A stretch of 64,000 bases of DNA, taken from Actinoplanes italicus (GTDB lineage Bacteria; Actinomycetota; Actinomycetes; Mycobacteriales; Micromonosporaceae). The notes beneath the pieces are model-generated. The model was given only the letters and a program-made list of their open reading frames with translations, did not search any database and was not told the origin of the DNA. The first letter of the stretch is position 1. Each line of letters begins with the position of its first letter. Made by a program: the position numbers and the translations under genes. Positions 39,657 through 50,076 of this stretch are shown piece after piece. The stretch spans positions 248,001 through 312,000 of the forward strand of contig NZ_PVMZ01000003.1 of the NCBI RefSeq assembly GCF_003001815.1. The letters are read 5' to 3'.

Positions 39657-40247
39657 GTGGGAATCGAGGGAGTGAATTCGCGCATCGCGGACATTCAGAG
39701 CCGGATCCTCGCACTGCAGGGTCAGCAGGCCGCGACCACGACGGCGCGTGCCCGGACACAGACGCCCGGGCAGGCGACCTTCGCCAGCCATCTTCAGAGC
39801 GCGGTGGCCTCCACCGGCGCGTCGGACAAGGCCTACAAGCTCAACAGCAAGGGCGTGCCGGAGGATCTCGTCGCGTACGGCAACGGCAAGATCCCGCCCG
39901 ACGCGCTCGGCCAGGTCGGCAGCACCAGGCACAAACTCTGGGCGCCGGCCGCCGAGAAGCTGAACCAGATGATCGAGGACGCCAAACGGGACGGCGTCAA
40001 GATCGGCATCACCGACTCCTACCGGCCGTACGCCGAGCAGGTCGACCTGGCCCGCCGCAAGGGTCTGTACTCGCAGGGTGGTCTGGCGGCCAAGCCCGGC
40101 ACCAGCGAGCACGGCTGGGGCATGGCCACCGACCTGGACCTCAACTCCGAGGCGCTCTCCTGGATGCGGAAGAACGCCAAGAATTACGGGTTCGTGGAGA
40201 ACGTGCCGCGGGAGTCGTGGCACTGGGCGTTCCGCCCGCCGTCCTAG
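39657..40247 (+). CDS. M15-family D,D-carboxypeptidase-like protein without signal peptide
   Basis: 196 residues. The VanY-type zinc motif is complete: ITDSYRPYAEQVDLA, then GTSEHGWGMATDLDL (SxHxxGxAxD), and the final ESWHWAF. The N-terminal 50 residues (GIEGVNSRIADIQSRILALQ, then FASHLQSAVASTG) contain no signal peptide and resemble the leader region of flagellar-operon peptidoglycan enzymes. It may cut peptidoglycan during flagellar rod passage; that is inference. The end overlaps the convergent gene by 4 bp. Confidence 0.82.
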   Translation: MGIEGVNSRIADIQSRILALQGQQAATTTARARTQTPGQATFASHLQSAVASTGASDKAYKLNSKGVPEDLVAYGNGKIPPDALGQVGSTRHKLWAPAAEKLNQMIEDAKRDGVKIGITDSYRPYAEQVDLARRKGLYSQGGLAAKPGTSEHGWGMATDLDLNSEALSWMRKNAKNYGFVENVPRESWHWAFRPPS

Positions 40248-41041
40248 ACCCGGCAGATGATTTCGCCGTGCGGGATGATCAGCCAGCCGTCGGGGTCGTC
40301 GGCCCACCGGCGCCAGCCGGCCGAGATCTTTTCCAGGTCTTCCCGGCGGGCGGCGCCGCTGCTCAGTGATTTTTCATAGAAGTCCGATTTGAGCACCCGC
40401 TCCTCCCACATGCCGCCCCACCACTCACGATCCTGCGGGTTGGCGAAGCACCACACGCTCGCCGTCGCGGTGACGTCGGTGAACCCCGCCTGGCGAGCCC
40501 ACGCCAGCAGCCGTCGCCCCGCGTCCGGCTCGCCGCCGTTGCCCCGCGCCACCCGCTGGTACAGATCCAGCCAATCGTCGAGCTCGGGCAGCAGCGGGAA
40601 CCAGGTGAACGCCGCGTAGTCGCTGTCCCGGGCCGCGACCACGCCGCCCGGCTTCGTGACCCGGCGCATCTCGCGCAGCGCCGCCACCGGGTCGGCGACG
40701 TGCTGCAGCACCTGGTGGGCGTGCACCACGTCGAAGGTGCCTTCGGCGAAGTCCAGCGCGTGCACATCGCCGACCGCGAAGTCGACGCCGGTCAGACCGC
40801 GGCGCGCGATCTCGGCGCGGGCCAGGTCGAGGGCCGTCTCGGTCTGTTCCAGGGCCGTCACCCGGCCGGGTGCGACCAGCTCCGCCAGCTCGGCCGTGAT
40901 CGTGCCGGGGCCGCATCCGACGTCCAGCAGGGAAATTCCGGAGGAAAGCTGCGGCAGCAGGTACGCCGCCGAATTCTCTGCGGTGCGCCAGCGGTGTGAG
41001 CGCAAGACCGACTCGTGGTGTCCGTGGGTGTAGGTCGCCAT
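40244..41041 (-). CDS. SAM-dependent methyltransferase (class I)
   Basis: 265 residues from the ATG at 41041. Rossmann motif I ISLLDVGCGPGTITAELAEL, acidic motif II VTALEQTETALDLA, motif III VDFAVGDVHALDFAEGTFDV and HAHQVLQHVADPVAALREMR match the Methyltransf_11/31 family. The C-terminal part is tryptophan-rich (EWWGGMWEERVL). Small-molecule substrate likely but unknown. Divergent from asd with about 100 bp between. Confidence 0.88.
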   Translation of the reverse strand: MATYTHGHHESVLRSHRWRTAENSAAYLLPQLSSGISLLDVGCGPGTITAELAELVAPGRVTALEQTETALDLARAEIARRGLTGVDFAVGDVHALDFAEGTFDVVHAHQVLQHVADPVAALREMRRVTKPGGVVAARDSDYAAFTWFPLLPELDDWLDLYQRVARGNGGEPDAGRRLLAWARQAGFTDVTATASVWCFANPQDREWWGGMWEERVLKSDFYEKSLSSGAARREDLEKISAGWRRWADDPDGWLIIPHGEIICRV

Positions 41042-41101
41042 GGCCCTCACGCTAGGCCCTGCATCTTCGAATGTGGGACAGCTGTCTCACCATGTGGTTA
41101 A

Positions 41102-42169
<1,068 letters not shown>

Positions 42170-42189
42170 TCAGCATCGCTTTCTCCAGC

Positions 42190-42226
42190 AACGCCGCCCC
42201 GGTCACCGTCCGACCGGGGCGGCGTT
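42190..42226 (+). terminator. terminator of asd
   Basis: A perfect 15-bp stem AACGCCGCCCCGGTC (42190-42204) with its complement (42212-42226), 7-base loop, followed by GTCTTTT. It begins 20 bp past the asd stop codon. A textbook intrinsic terminator. Confidence 0.92.
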
Positions 42227-42354
42227 GTCTTTTCCGGTACGGCGAGCACGTTCCGTGTGGGCCGGTGTCTGCGTGGTTACGCTTTACAATGGGAATTTGG
42301 GACTTTTTGCCCGAATCGGTAGCGCTTGGCCGGTTTTAGCGGCACAGTGATGGA

Positions 42355-42561
42355 ATGAACGACAGTGGGCTGGGCGGAGCGGGCTATTTCTGGTGCCTTC
42401 GCGACCACCGGGTGGAGAGCGGCGACGACGTGTGCCCCGCTCAATACCGGCTCGGTCCCTACGCCACGGCTGACGAAGCGACGCGGGCACTCGAGACCGT
42501 CGAGAAGCGCAATGCCGAGTGGGATGCCGAGGACGCCCGCTGGACAGGGGAAGCCAGCTGA
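42355..42561 (+). CDS. small SPOR-like protein
   Basis: 68 residues: YFWCLRDHRVESGDDVCPAQ, then YRLGPYATADEATRALETVE, then KRNAEWDAEDARW. Small actinobacterial proteins of this form are annotated as SPOR-like; SPOR domains bind denuded peptidoglycan, yet the domain here is minimal and cytoplasmic. The two cysteines flank the HRVESGDD stretch. A plain small hypothetical protein is the cautious alternative. Confidence 0.75.
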   Translation: MNDSGLGGAGYFWCLRDHRVESGDDVCPAQYRLGPYATADEATRALETVEKRNAEWDAEDARWTGEAS

Positions 42562-42728
42562 CGTAATCCCGCCCTCCGGCCGACCGAGCCGGAGCCGTGA
42601 GTCTCCCGGCGCGGACGTGCCCGCAGTGAACCTCTCTCAACCTGGCATCGGGCCGAGCCCTGCGGGTCTGTGGACCGGCGCCTCGCCACGTTGAAAAAGT
42701 TCAGTCATTCGCAAGGAGGAACACCTCG

Positions 42729-45700
42729 ATGCCCGCTGCCAAAAAGGCTTCGACAGGGCCCGCTGCCGAAGGCAGAGGATCGGAACGCAGAACCACCCCA
42801 TCCGGTACGGGCAGCCGCGCGACCGCCACCGCCGCCAAAGCCTCCACGGGTTCGACCCCTCGGAAGGCTACCCGTTCCACGGCCGCACCGGTCGTTTCCG
42901 CGAAAAGCCCGGCGCCCAAGACCGCCGCCAAGGCCGGGCGAGGCGCCGTCGGCGGCACTTCCAGCAGGTCCGGCACTGTTCGCTCCTCGGCCAAGCCGAA
43001 GCCCGACGCGTCGGCCGTCCGGGCGGCGTCGTCCCGTACGACCGGGAAGTCTCAGCCAGCCGCAGTGAAGGCCGCCGTGGTGAAGGCCGCCGCGAAGAAG
43101 AGTGCGGCGGAGCCGGTCGCCGTGCGGCAACCGGCCAGGAAAGCAAGCGCGGTCAGCGGAAAGAACTCGGCCACGGGCCGTTCGGCATCGTCTTCGGAAA
43201 CCGGGATCGTGAAGCCACGGACCCCGGCCACGACCCGGAGCGCCACGGGCGCGAGCCGCACCAGGCAGACCACCGTGGCACCGGCCACCCCCGCCGCCAA
43301 GCGGTCGCCCGCGAAAGCCGCGGCGGCAGGCGCCGGCAAGACCACGGCTGCCGTTCGCCGGCCGGTGGCGCAGCGCTCCGCGTCCGAGCCGAGCACCGCC
43401 AGGCCGGCAGCGGCGGGGAAGCGCGCAACGGTTCCGGGCACCCGCGCTGTGGCGTCGAAGACCAGCGCGAGCCGGACCGCTACGGGCGCGACGACCAAGG
43501 CCGCCGGCGCCCGGGTGCCCGCGGGTCGCGCGGCCGGCTCGGCCGCCGCGCCGGCTCGTGGGACTGCTGCGTCTGCTCGCGCGGCCGGTTCGGGTGCTGC
43601 GTCTGCTCGCGCGGCCGGTTCGGGCGCCGTGTCGGCTCGTGGGACTGCTGCGTCTGCTCGCGCGGCCGGTTCGGGTCCCGTCTCTGGTCGCGCGGGTAAG
43701 GCGACCGGTGCTGCCGGTGGCCGGACCGCTGCGGGGAAGACCGCGGTCGCTGGTAGCAAGCGGATGACCGCGACCGGTTCCAGGGCCGAGAGTGCGGGTG
43801 GCGTCGCCCGGCCCAAGGCGGGGACCGCCAAGGTCGCGGCGCAGCGGACCGGGGGACGGGCGTCCGCGGAGGCCGCCGGCCCGAAGAAGGCAGTTGTCGC
43901 TGCCGGTAAGCCGGTCCGTGTGGTCGCTGCTCGGGTGGCGACGGCTGAGAAGGCCGCGGCGACCGGTAAAGGACGTAGCGGCACGGCGGCGGTAGCTGCC
44001 AAAGGTCGCACCACCCCAGCTGCCGCACCCGCCAAAGGCCGGGCCGTCGCGGCTGCGGCACCCGGAAGCCGGAGTGCCGCCGGGCGGTCAACGGCGGTTG
44101 CGGCATCGAAGCCGGCCGCTGCGACGGGTCGGGCCTCGGTCTCGGTATCCGCGGGTAAAGCCACGGCCGGCGGGTCGGGAACCGCGAAGGCCGGCCGGGC
44201 GAGCCGCAGCGCCGCGACGGGTGAGGGTGGTGCGCCCGCTACCGCGTTGACCGGCCGGGCGCCCGCTGGAGCGAAAGCCGCGGCCGGCAGGAGCCGGTCC
44301 GCGGTGAGCGCTGCAGGGAAGAGCGCTCCAGCTGCTGGCAAGGGGATCCGGACCGCACCGGGGAGTGTCGCAGCGGCGGCCGCCAAGACCGTTACGTTGA
44401 CCAAGCCGGCCAGGAGTGTCGCCGCTAGGACGGCGGTCAAAGCCGCGCCTGTGGCGAAGCGGGCAGCGGGCAACACCGCTTCCAAGGCTGTGAAGGGCGT
44501 GACCGGCTCGGCCGCCGGTAAGGCTGTGAAGGGCGTGACCGGCACGGCCGCCGGTAAGGCTGTGAAAGGCGCGACCGGCACGGCCGCCGGTAAGTCTTCG
44601 AGGGGTGTGGCCGGCACGGCCGTCAGTAGCGGCCGGGCCGCCGGCAAGGTCTCCGCGACGGGTAGGGCGGCCAAGAGCGCGGTCGTGGTGCCGATCCGGT
44701 CCACGGGCGGGAAGGCCGCGGCGAGCGGGAAGGCGGCTTCCCGCGGTGGGCGTGCCGGTGGGGCGCGGCGTGTCGCGGCGGCCACGAGCAACCTGCCGAA
44801 GAACCAGGTGACCGTCTCGACCGGTGACGCCGGGAACTGGGACGAGGCCGCTCAAGGGCGTGCGAGCGACTACCTGGCCGCGCGGATGCGTCCGGACCAG
44901 GTCGGCTCCGGGGGGCAGTCCGAATTCGACGAGAACGCCGACACCGGTGCGCCGCAGGACATCTCCTTCGTGGGCGGATGGTTCCCACCGCACCGCGGGC
45001 CCGTACAACCGAATGAAGAATCGGACCAGTGGGGTGCCGACCGGCCCGATCTGGAAGCGATCGGCAGCGATGACACCGAGTCGGACGAGTCCGACGACGA
45101 GGATCTTCCCGAGTACACCGGTCCGGCGGACGCCGTCGAGTCGGGCTGGGTCTCGACGCTGGCTCGGGTCTCGAGCATGGATGGACGCGACCTGGACGGG
45201 GACGGGGACGACGACGCCGAATCGGTAGACGGCCCGGACGGCGAAGCCGAGGACGATGACCTCCGGCAGCCGATCGAGGCGGCGACCGGGGGTTCGGCGC
45301 TCGGCCTGCCCGACGACTCCGGTGCGGACGACGCCGAGGGCGACTACGACTACGACGACGACGAGAACGACTACGACGAAGACGACGATGCCGAAGCCCA
45401 GCTGGACGAGGGTCTCGACGAAGAGGCGATCGAGCCGGTGCCGGCCGTTGCCGCGAGCGGAACGCCTGCGGCCGGTAAGCGGGATGACGCGTCCCTGGGC
45501 ACGGGACGCCGTGCCGCGGCCGCTTCGGAGGACGACCGGTTCGACGAGGACGAGATCGCTGAGGACGTCGCGGCCGAGCTCGACGAGGTGACAGACCAGC
45601 CGGCCGTGACTCCGGCGCGACGAGGTACCCGTACGGGGACCGCCGCTGGCCGGGCAGGGGTATCGGCGGGCGCTGCCAAGGTCACGGCGCCCAAGAAGAC

Positions 45701-48440
45701 GGCCACCAAGACCGCTACCAAGACAGCCGCTACCAAGACAGCCGCTACCAAGACAGCCGCTACCAAGACAGCCGCTACCAAGACAGCCGCGACCCGGGCC
45801 GCCGCGACGAAGACGGCTGTGGCGGGCAAGGCGACGGCGGGTAGGGCGGCCGCCAAGGCTGCGGAGGCCGCGACCACGGCGGCCAAGGCTGCGGAGGTCG
45901 CTACGACGGCGGCCAAGGCCGCGGGGGCGGCAGCTACCGCGATCAAGGCCACCGACGGTCGACGCGCTGCACGGACTGAGGGGACCTCGGCGACCACCGG
46001 TACGCGAGGGACGGCTGCTGGACGGGGTGCGAAGGCGAGCACGGGACGTACCGCCGCCACCAGGACGACCAGGGCCACGGCCGGGAGCAGGACGGAGACC
46101 GGCATCGCGGAATCCGCCGGCCGGAAGGCCACAGCTGCCAAGGCGACGGGCACGAAGGTGGCCGGCACCAAGGCGACGGCTGCTGGTTCGTCTTCCCGGA
46201 GTGTGGCGGGTAAGGCGACGGCTGCGGGGGCGGCCAAGGCCACCGCTGGCGGCAGGGCGGCAGGGGCCAAGGCAGCGGGCGCCAAGGCGGCCGGAGCCAA
46301 GACCCTCGTTGACAGCGCTGCGGGTAAAGCGGCCGGAAGGACGGCCGGTACCAGGGCGACGGCCGGCAGGGCGACGGCCGGCAGTGCGGCGGCCAAGGCA
46401 CGAGGTACCGGCGCGGCTGGGACGAAGGCGTCAGCGCCGAAGAAGGCTGCGGCGGGAAGCGCGACGACGACCACGGCGGCCAGGAAGACCGCGAGCAAGG
46501 CTGCGGCCGGCAGCGGGGCGGCCAAGGCTGCCGCGGGTACGGGGGCGATGGCCGGTAAGACGGCCGGGACCGCGCGAACAGCGGCGAAGGCCGGGACGCG
46601 GGCTGGGACCGCGGGGACGGCTGTGAAGGCTGCGGCTGGGAAGGCTACGGCTGGGAAAGCGGCGGCTGGGAAAGCGGCGACCTCGTCGGGTGCGGGTGCC
46701 AAGGTGGCGGTCGGCAAGGCTGCGAGTGCCAAGGCGGCGGCCAGCAAGGTGGCGGTCGGCAAGGCTGCGGGAGCCAGGGCTACGGGCGCGGCTGCCGGGG
46801 TCACTGCGGCGAAGGCTGCGGGAACGGGCAAGGCGGCGACCGCCAGGAAGGCGGCTGCCAAGACTGCTGGGGACGCTGCTGCCGGCACGGGCCGCGGCAC
46901 CGGGGCGAAGGCGGCTTCGACCAAGGCAGCCGGTACTCGTGCCGTCGCGGGGCGGGGTGCCGCTAAGAACACTGCCGGCGGTACGAAGGTGACGGCCGCG
47001 GGCACTGGGGCGAAGAGAACTGCGGGCGGGACCGCCGGTGTCGGTGCAGGCCGGAGCTCCGGAGTGAAGACAGCCGGCGGAACCGGTGCTGCGAAGAAGA
47101 CGGCGGCCAAGGTAACGGCGGGTTCGGCAGCGGCCGGTACGGGCCGGATGGCCACATCCGGTAAGGCCACGTCGGCGAAGGCTGCCCCGGTCAAGGCAGC
47201 GCCGGTCAAGGCGGCGGGGCGGGGGACCGCTGCGAAGGGTGCCGCCGCGAAGGCCGCCGGACGTGGGTCCGCGCCGGCAAAGACCGCCGGGACCGGGTCG
47301 GGTGCCGCGAAGACCGTTGGACGTGGTTCCGCAACTGCGAAGACCGCTGGATCGGGTTCCGCGGTGGCCAAGGCCGCTGGAATCGGAGCGGCGGGCAAAG
47401 CCGCGAAGAAGGCGGCCGGAAAAGCAGCGGCGACCCGCGCGCCGGGGGCGGGATCGACCGCTACCAGGGCCACGGGAGCCGGGGCTGCTGCCGGGAAGTC
47501 CGCCGGGGTCAAGGCCGTGGGCACCAAGGCGACGGCGACGAAGGCCGTGGGGACCAAGGCGTCGGCCACCAAGGGCACGACGGCGCGGACGGCCACTGCG
47601 AGATCAGCAGGTACCGGGGCGCGGAGCACCGGAACGATCGCGAGGGCCACCGCGGCCGGAGCGAAGGCGACAGGAACAAGGACGACCGGAACGAAGGCCG
47701 CCGGGGCGAAGGCCGCTGGAACGAAGGCGACCGGGGCGAAGGCGACCGCAACAAAGGCGACCGGGACGAAGGCGACCGGGACGAAGGCGACCGGGGCGAA
47801 AGCCGTCGGAGCGCTGACGAAGCCGACCGGCGCCGCAGCCGCGAAGGTGGCCAAGGCGACCGCGAAAGCAGCCGGAGCCGCAGCGAAGGCGGCCGGCGCG
47901 GCAGCGGAGGCGGCCGGTGCCGCGGCGAAGGCTGCGGGAGCTGCCGCGACGGTCAGCGGGACGACGGCGTCGACCCGGGGCGCCGCGGGCAGGGCAAGCG
48001 GCGGGAACAGCGGCACGGGCCGGACCGCCACCGGCAAGGCCGCGGCGAGCAGGACGGCGGCGAGCAGGTCGACCGCGTCCCAGAGCACCGCGGCCAAGGC
48101 TGCCAACGCCAAGTCGTCGCCCGCGCGGGCGACGGGTGGCAAAGCGGCGGCCGGCGCCGGAAACGCCGGCAAAGCGGCGACCGGCGCAAGCGGGGCCAAG
48201 GCGGCAACCGGCAAAGCGGCAACCGGCAAGGCGGCGACCGGCACCGGGAACGCCGGCAAGGCGGCAACCGGCAAGGCGGCGGCCGGCACCGGGAACGGGG
48301 CCAAGGCCACGCGGGGCGGGCGGAGTTCCGGGGTGAACGCGGGTGCTTCCAGCCGTACGCCGGGAAGTGCTCGAACCGCTCGTGGCGCCGCCAAGAGCGA
48401 GCCGGTTCAGGCGTCGCGTGCGGTGGCACGCCGTCGCTGA
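42729..48440 (+). CDS. giant histone-H1-like protein with basic-acidic-basic layout
   Basis: 1903 residues from an ATG with a perfect AAGGAGG. Residues 1 to about 685 and about 960 to 1903 consist almost wholly of Ala, Lys, Thr, Gly, Arg and Ser in AKAAGTKA-type units, as in histone-H1-like DNA-binding tails. Between them lies an acidic block (about 687-957) with SDDTESDESDDEDLPEYTG and DYDYDDDENDYDEDDDAEAQ and a few hydrophobic motifs (DISFVGGWFPPHRG). The DNA has several tandem repeats that could change length by slippage. No signal peptide. It likely condenses nucleic acid; the acidic block may modulate this. Far longer than known bacterial H1-like proteins that I can recall. Confidence 0.8.
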   Translation: MPAAKKASTGPAAEGRGSERRTTPSGTGSRATATAAKASTGSTPRKATRSTAAPVVSAKSPAPKTAAKAGRGAVGGTSSRSGTVRSSAKPKPDASAVRAASSRTTGKSQPAAVKAAVVKAAAKKSAAEPVAVRQPARKASAVSGKNSATGRSASSSETGIVKPRTPATTRSATGASRTRQTTVAPATPAAKRSPAKAAAAGAGKTTAAVRRPVAQRSASEPSTARPAAAGKRATVPGTRAVASKTSASRTATGATTKAAGARVPAGRAAGSAAAPARGTAASARAAGSGAASARAAGSGAVSARGTAASARAAGSGPVSGRAGKATGAAGGRTAAGKTAVAGSKRMTATGSRAESAGGVARPKAGTAKVAAQRTGGRASAEAAGPKKAVVAAGKPVRVVAARVATAEKAAATGKGRSGTAAVAAKGRTTPAAAPAKGRAVAAAAPGSRSAAGRSTAVAASKPAAATGRASVSVSAGKATAGGSGTAKAGRASRSAATGEGGAPATALTGRAPAGAKAAAGRSRSAVSAAGKSAPAAGKGIRTAPGSVAAAAAKTVTLTKPARSVAARTAVKAAPVAKRAAGNTASKAVKGVTGSAAGKAVKGVTGTAAGKAVKGATGTAAGKSSRGVAGTAVSSGRAAGKVSATGRAAKSAVVVPIRSTGGKAAASGKAASRGGRAGGARRVAAATSNLPKNQVTVSTGDAGNWDEAAQGRASDYLAARMRPDQVGSGGQSEFDENADTGAPQDISFVGGWFPPHRGPVQPNEESDQWGADRPDLEAIGSDDTESDESDDEDLPEYTGPADAVESGWVSTLARVSSMDGRDLDGDGDDDAESVDGPDGEAEDDDLRQPIEAATGGSALGLPDDSGADDAEGDYDYDDDENDYDEDDDAEAQLDEGLDEEAIEPVPAVAASGTPAAGKRDDASLGTGRRAAAASEDDRFDEDEIAEDVAAELDEVTDQPAVTPARRGTRTGTAAGRAGVSAGAAKVTAPKKTATKTATKTAATKTAATKTAATKTAATKTAATRAAATKTAVAGKATAGRAAAKAAEAATTAAKAAEVATTAAKAAGAAATAIKATDGRRAARTEGTSATTGTRGTAAGRGAKASTGRTAATRTTRATAGSRTETGIAESAGRKATAAKATGTKVAGTKATAAGSSSRSVAGKATAAGAAKATAGGRAAGAKAAGAKAAGAKTLVDSAAGKAAGRTAGTRATAGRATAGSAAAKARGTGAAGTKASAPKKAAAGSATTTTAARKTASKAAAGSGAAKAAAGTGAMAGKTAGTARTAAKAGTRAGTAGTAVKAAAGKATAGKAAAGKAATSSGAGAKVAVGKAASAKAAASKVAVGKAAGARATGAAAGVTAAKAAGTGKAATARKAAAKTAGDAAAGTGRGTGAKAASTKAAGTRAVAGRGAAKNTAGGTKVTAAGTGAKRTAGGTAGVGAGRSSGVKTAGGTGAAKKTAAKVTAGSAAAGTGRMATSGKATSAKAAPVKAAPVKAAGRGTAAKGAAAKAAGRGSAPAKTAGTGSGAAKTVGRGSATAKTAGSGSAVAKAAGIGAAGKAAKKAAGKAAATRAPGAGSTATRATGAGAAAGKSAGVKAVGTKATATKAVGTKASATKGTTARTATARSAGTGARSTGTIARATAAGAKATGTRTTGTKAAGAKAAGTKATGAKATATKATGTKATGTKATGAKAVGALTKPTGAAAAKVAKATAKAAGAAAKAAGAAAEAAGAAAKAAGAAATVSGTTASTRGAAGRASGGNSGTGRTATGKAAASRTAASRSTASQSTAAKAANAKSSPARATGGKAAAGAGNAGKAATGASGAKAATGKAATGKAATGTGNAGKAATGKAAAGTGNGAKATRGGRSSGVNAGASSRTPGSARTARGAAKSEPVQASRAVARRR
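44484..44591 (+). repeat. three tandem 36-bp repeats in the H1-like gene
   Basis: Three near-identical 36-bp units at 44484-44519, 44520-44555 and 44556-44591 encode KAVKGVTGSAAG, KAVKGVTGTAAG and KAVKGATGTAAG. In-frame unit change would alter protein length without frameshift. Confidence 0.85.
45714..45788 (+). repeat. five perfect 15-bp tandem repeats in the H1-like gene
   Basis: The unit GCTACCAAGACAGCC is repeated exactly five times, encoding ATKTA five times. Exact identity even at third positions shows recent expansion by slippage or unequal crossing-over. It sits at the start of the second basic region. Confidence 0.92.
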
Positions 48441-48451
48441 CAGTGACCGTA

Positions 48452-48485
48452 GCGCGCTGCCGGGTGTCCTCACCCGGCAGCGCGC
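48452..48485 (+). terminator. terminator of the H1-like gene
   Basis: A perfect 15-bp stem GCGCGCTGCCGGGTG (48452-48466) with its complement (48471-48485) and a TCCT loop, 11 bp after the stop codon at 48440. Confidence 0.88.
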
Positions 48486-48531
48486 AACGGGTGGCGGGCG
48501 GGCGCCGGGTGCGGGCTGGTAGGAATGAGCC

Positions 48532-49980
48532 GTGCCGATCAAACGGGTGGTGGCGCCGCAGATCGACTTCTCGGGGCTGCGGCGGGAGCTGGGGTTGCCG
48601 GACGAGTTCCCGGAGGCGGTGCTCGCTGAGGCGGGAGACGCGGCCGGTGGGACGCGGCTGCCTGAGCGGGATCTGACGGGGATCGAGTTCGTGACGATCG
48701 ATCCGGCCACGTCGCGGGATCTCGATCAGGCCATGCACCTGAGCCGGCGGGCCGGTGGTGGCTATCGGGTTCACTACGCGATCGCCGATGTGGCCGCCTA
48801 TGTGCGGCCGGGTGGGCCGCTGGAGGCGGAGAGCTGGGTTCGGGGGCAGACCATCTATCTGCCGGACGGGCGGGTTCCGCTGCATCCGCCGGTGCTCAGT
48901 GAGGATGCGGTCAGTCTGCTGCCGGACGGCGAGCGGGCGGCTGTCGTGTGGACGATCGATCTGGACGGTGACGGGGAGACCGTGACCGTCCGCCTGGAGC
49001 GGGCGCGGGTGCGCAGCCGGGCGAAACTGGACTACGCCGGGGTGCAGCGGCAGATCGACGCGGGGAACGCGCCGGAGATGCTGACGCTGCTGCCGGAGAT
49101 CGGCGGGCTGCTCGCGCGGCGGGCCTCGGATCGGGGTGCGGTCAACCTTCCGCTGCCGTCGCAGGAGGTCGAGCGGGACAGCAGCGGGTGGCGGCTGGTG
49201 CTGCGGGCGCCGCTGGCAATCGAGGAGCACAACGCGCAGATCTCGCTGCTCACCGGCATGGCCGCGGCGCGGATCATGCTGGACGGTGGGATCGGCCTGC
49301 TACGGACCATGCCCGCGCCGAAGCCGGAGGCGGTGGAGAAGCTGCGGGCGGCGGCCGGGCCGCTCGGCATTCCGTGGCCGGACGGGGCGCGGGTCGGTGC
49401 GGTCGTGGCGGCCGTCGACCCGGCGGATCCGCGGGGCGCGGCGTTCCTCGACCAGGCGGCCGAGCTGCTGCGCGGCGCGGCCTACACGGCGTTCGGTGTC
49501 CCCACGCAGGCCGGAGAGGACCGCGGCGCCAAGGCTGACCCGGACAAGACGCACGGCGGGGTCGGGGCGCCCTATGCGCACGTAACGGCACCGCTGCGGC
49601 GACTTGCCGATCGCTACGCGACCGAGATGAGCCTTTCGCTGTACGAGGGAAGCGCGATCCCCGACTGGGCGGCGCAGGCTCTGCCGCGCCTGCCGAAGGC
49701 GATGTCGACCACGGACCGGGTCGCCGGCGCCGCCGACCGGGGTGCCATCGACCTGGCCGAGGCCATCCTGCTGCAGGGCCGGGTCGGCGAGATGTTCGAG
49801 GCGGCCGTGCTGGACCGGGACGAGGCGAACGGGAAGCGGCCGGCCGGCGGGACCATCGCCCTCGACGAGCCGGCGGTGCGCGCCAAGTGTGTCGGTGACC
49901 TGCCGCTCGGCCAGCGGATCCGGGTCCGGCTCACGGCCGCGGACCCGGTCAGCCGCACGGTCGGGTTCGAGCGGGCCTGA
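48532..49980 (+). CDS. RNB-domain exoribonuclease (RNase II/R family)
   Basis: 482 residues from a GTG. The RNB signature FVTIDPATSRDLDQAMHLSR carries the metal-binding Asp residues, followed by YAIADVAAYVRPGGPLEAES and GQTIYLPDGRVPLHPPVLSE. VTAPLRRLADRYATEM is the conserved late-RNB arginine/aspartate stretch. Cold-shock domains are missing from the N-terminus, which is only about 45 residues, and the C-terminal S1 domain is short (about 80 residues). This compact form is typical of actinobacteria. It degrades single-stranded RNA 3' to 5'. Confidence 0.9.
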   Translation: MPIKRVVAPQIDFSGLRRELGLPDEFPEAVLAEAGDAAGGTRLPERDLTGIEFVTIDPATSRDLDQAMHLSRRAGGGYRVHYAIADVAAYVRPGGPLEAESWVRGQTIYLPDGRVPLHPPVLSEDAVSLLPDGERAAVVWTIDLDGDGETVTVRLERARVRSRAKLDYAGVQRQIDAGNAPEMLTLLPEIGGLLARRASDRGAVNLPLPSQEVERDSSGWRLVLRAPLAIEEHNAQISLLTGMAAARIMLDGGIGLLRTMPAPKPEAVEKLRAAAGPLGIPWPDGARVGAVVAAVDPADPRGAAFLDQAAELLRGAAYTAFGVPTQAGEDRGAKADPDKTHGGVGAPYAHVTAPLRRLADRYATEMSLSLYEGSAIPDWAAQALPRLPKAMSTTDRVAGAADRGAIDLAEAILLQGRVGEMFEAAVLDRDEANGKRPAGGTIALDEPAVRAKCVGDLPLGQRIRVRLTAADPVSRTVGFERA

Positions 49981-50034
49981 GCGGGCCGCCCGTCAGGTGC
50001 CACGTGGCGGTCCGGCGGGTGGTGCCATGACGGG

Positions 50035-50070
50035 ACGGGGTCCGCTGCGGTTGAGCGCCGCGGACCCCGT
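50035..50070. terminator. hairpin between convergent RNB and panB genes
   Basis: Arms ACGGGGTCCGC (50035-50045) and GCGGACCCCGT (50060-50070) pair perfectly. It lies between the two stop codons and can end both transcripts. Confidence 0.75.
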
Positions 50071-50076
50071 ACGAAA

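Noticed and set aside
43550..48300. Repeats in the H1-like gene considered as a CRISPR array
   Set aside because: Repeats are in-frame coding units without regular unique spacers, and no cas genes are nearby.
45371..48394. A 1007-codon minus-strand frame opposite the H1-like gene
   Set aside because: Low-complexity Ala/Val/Pro sequence that mirrors the Ala/Lys repeats of the other strand. The plus strand has the ribosome site and terminator.
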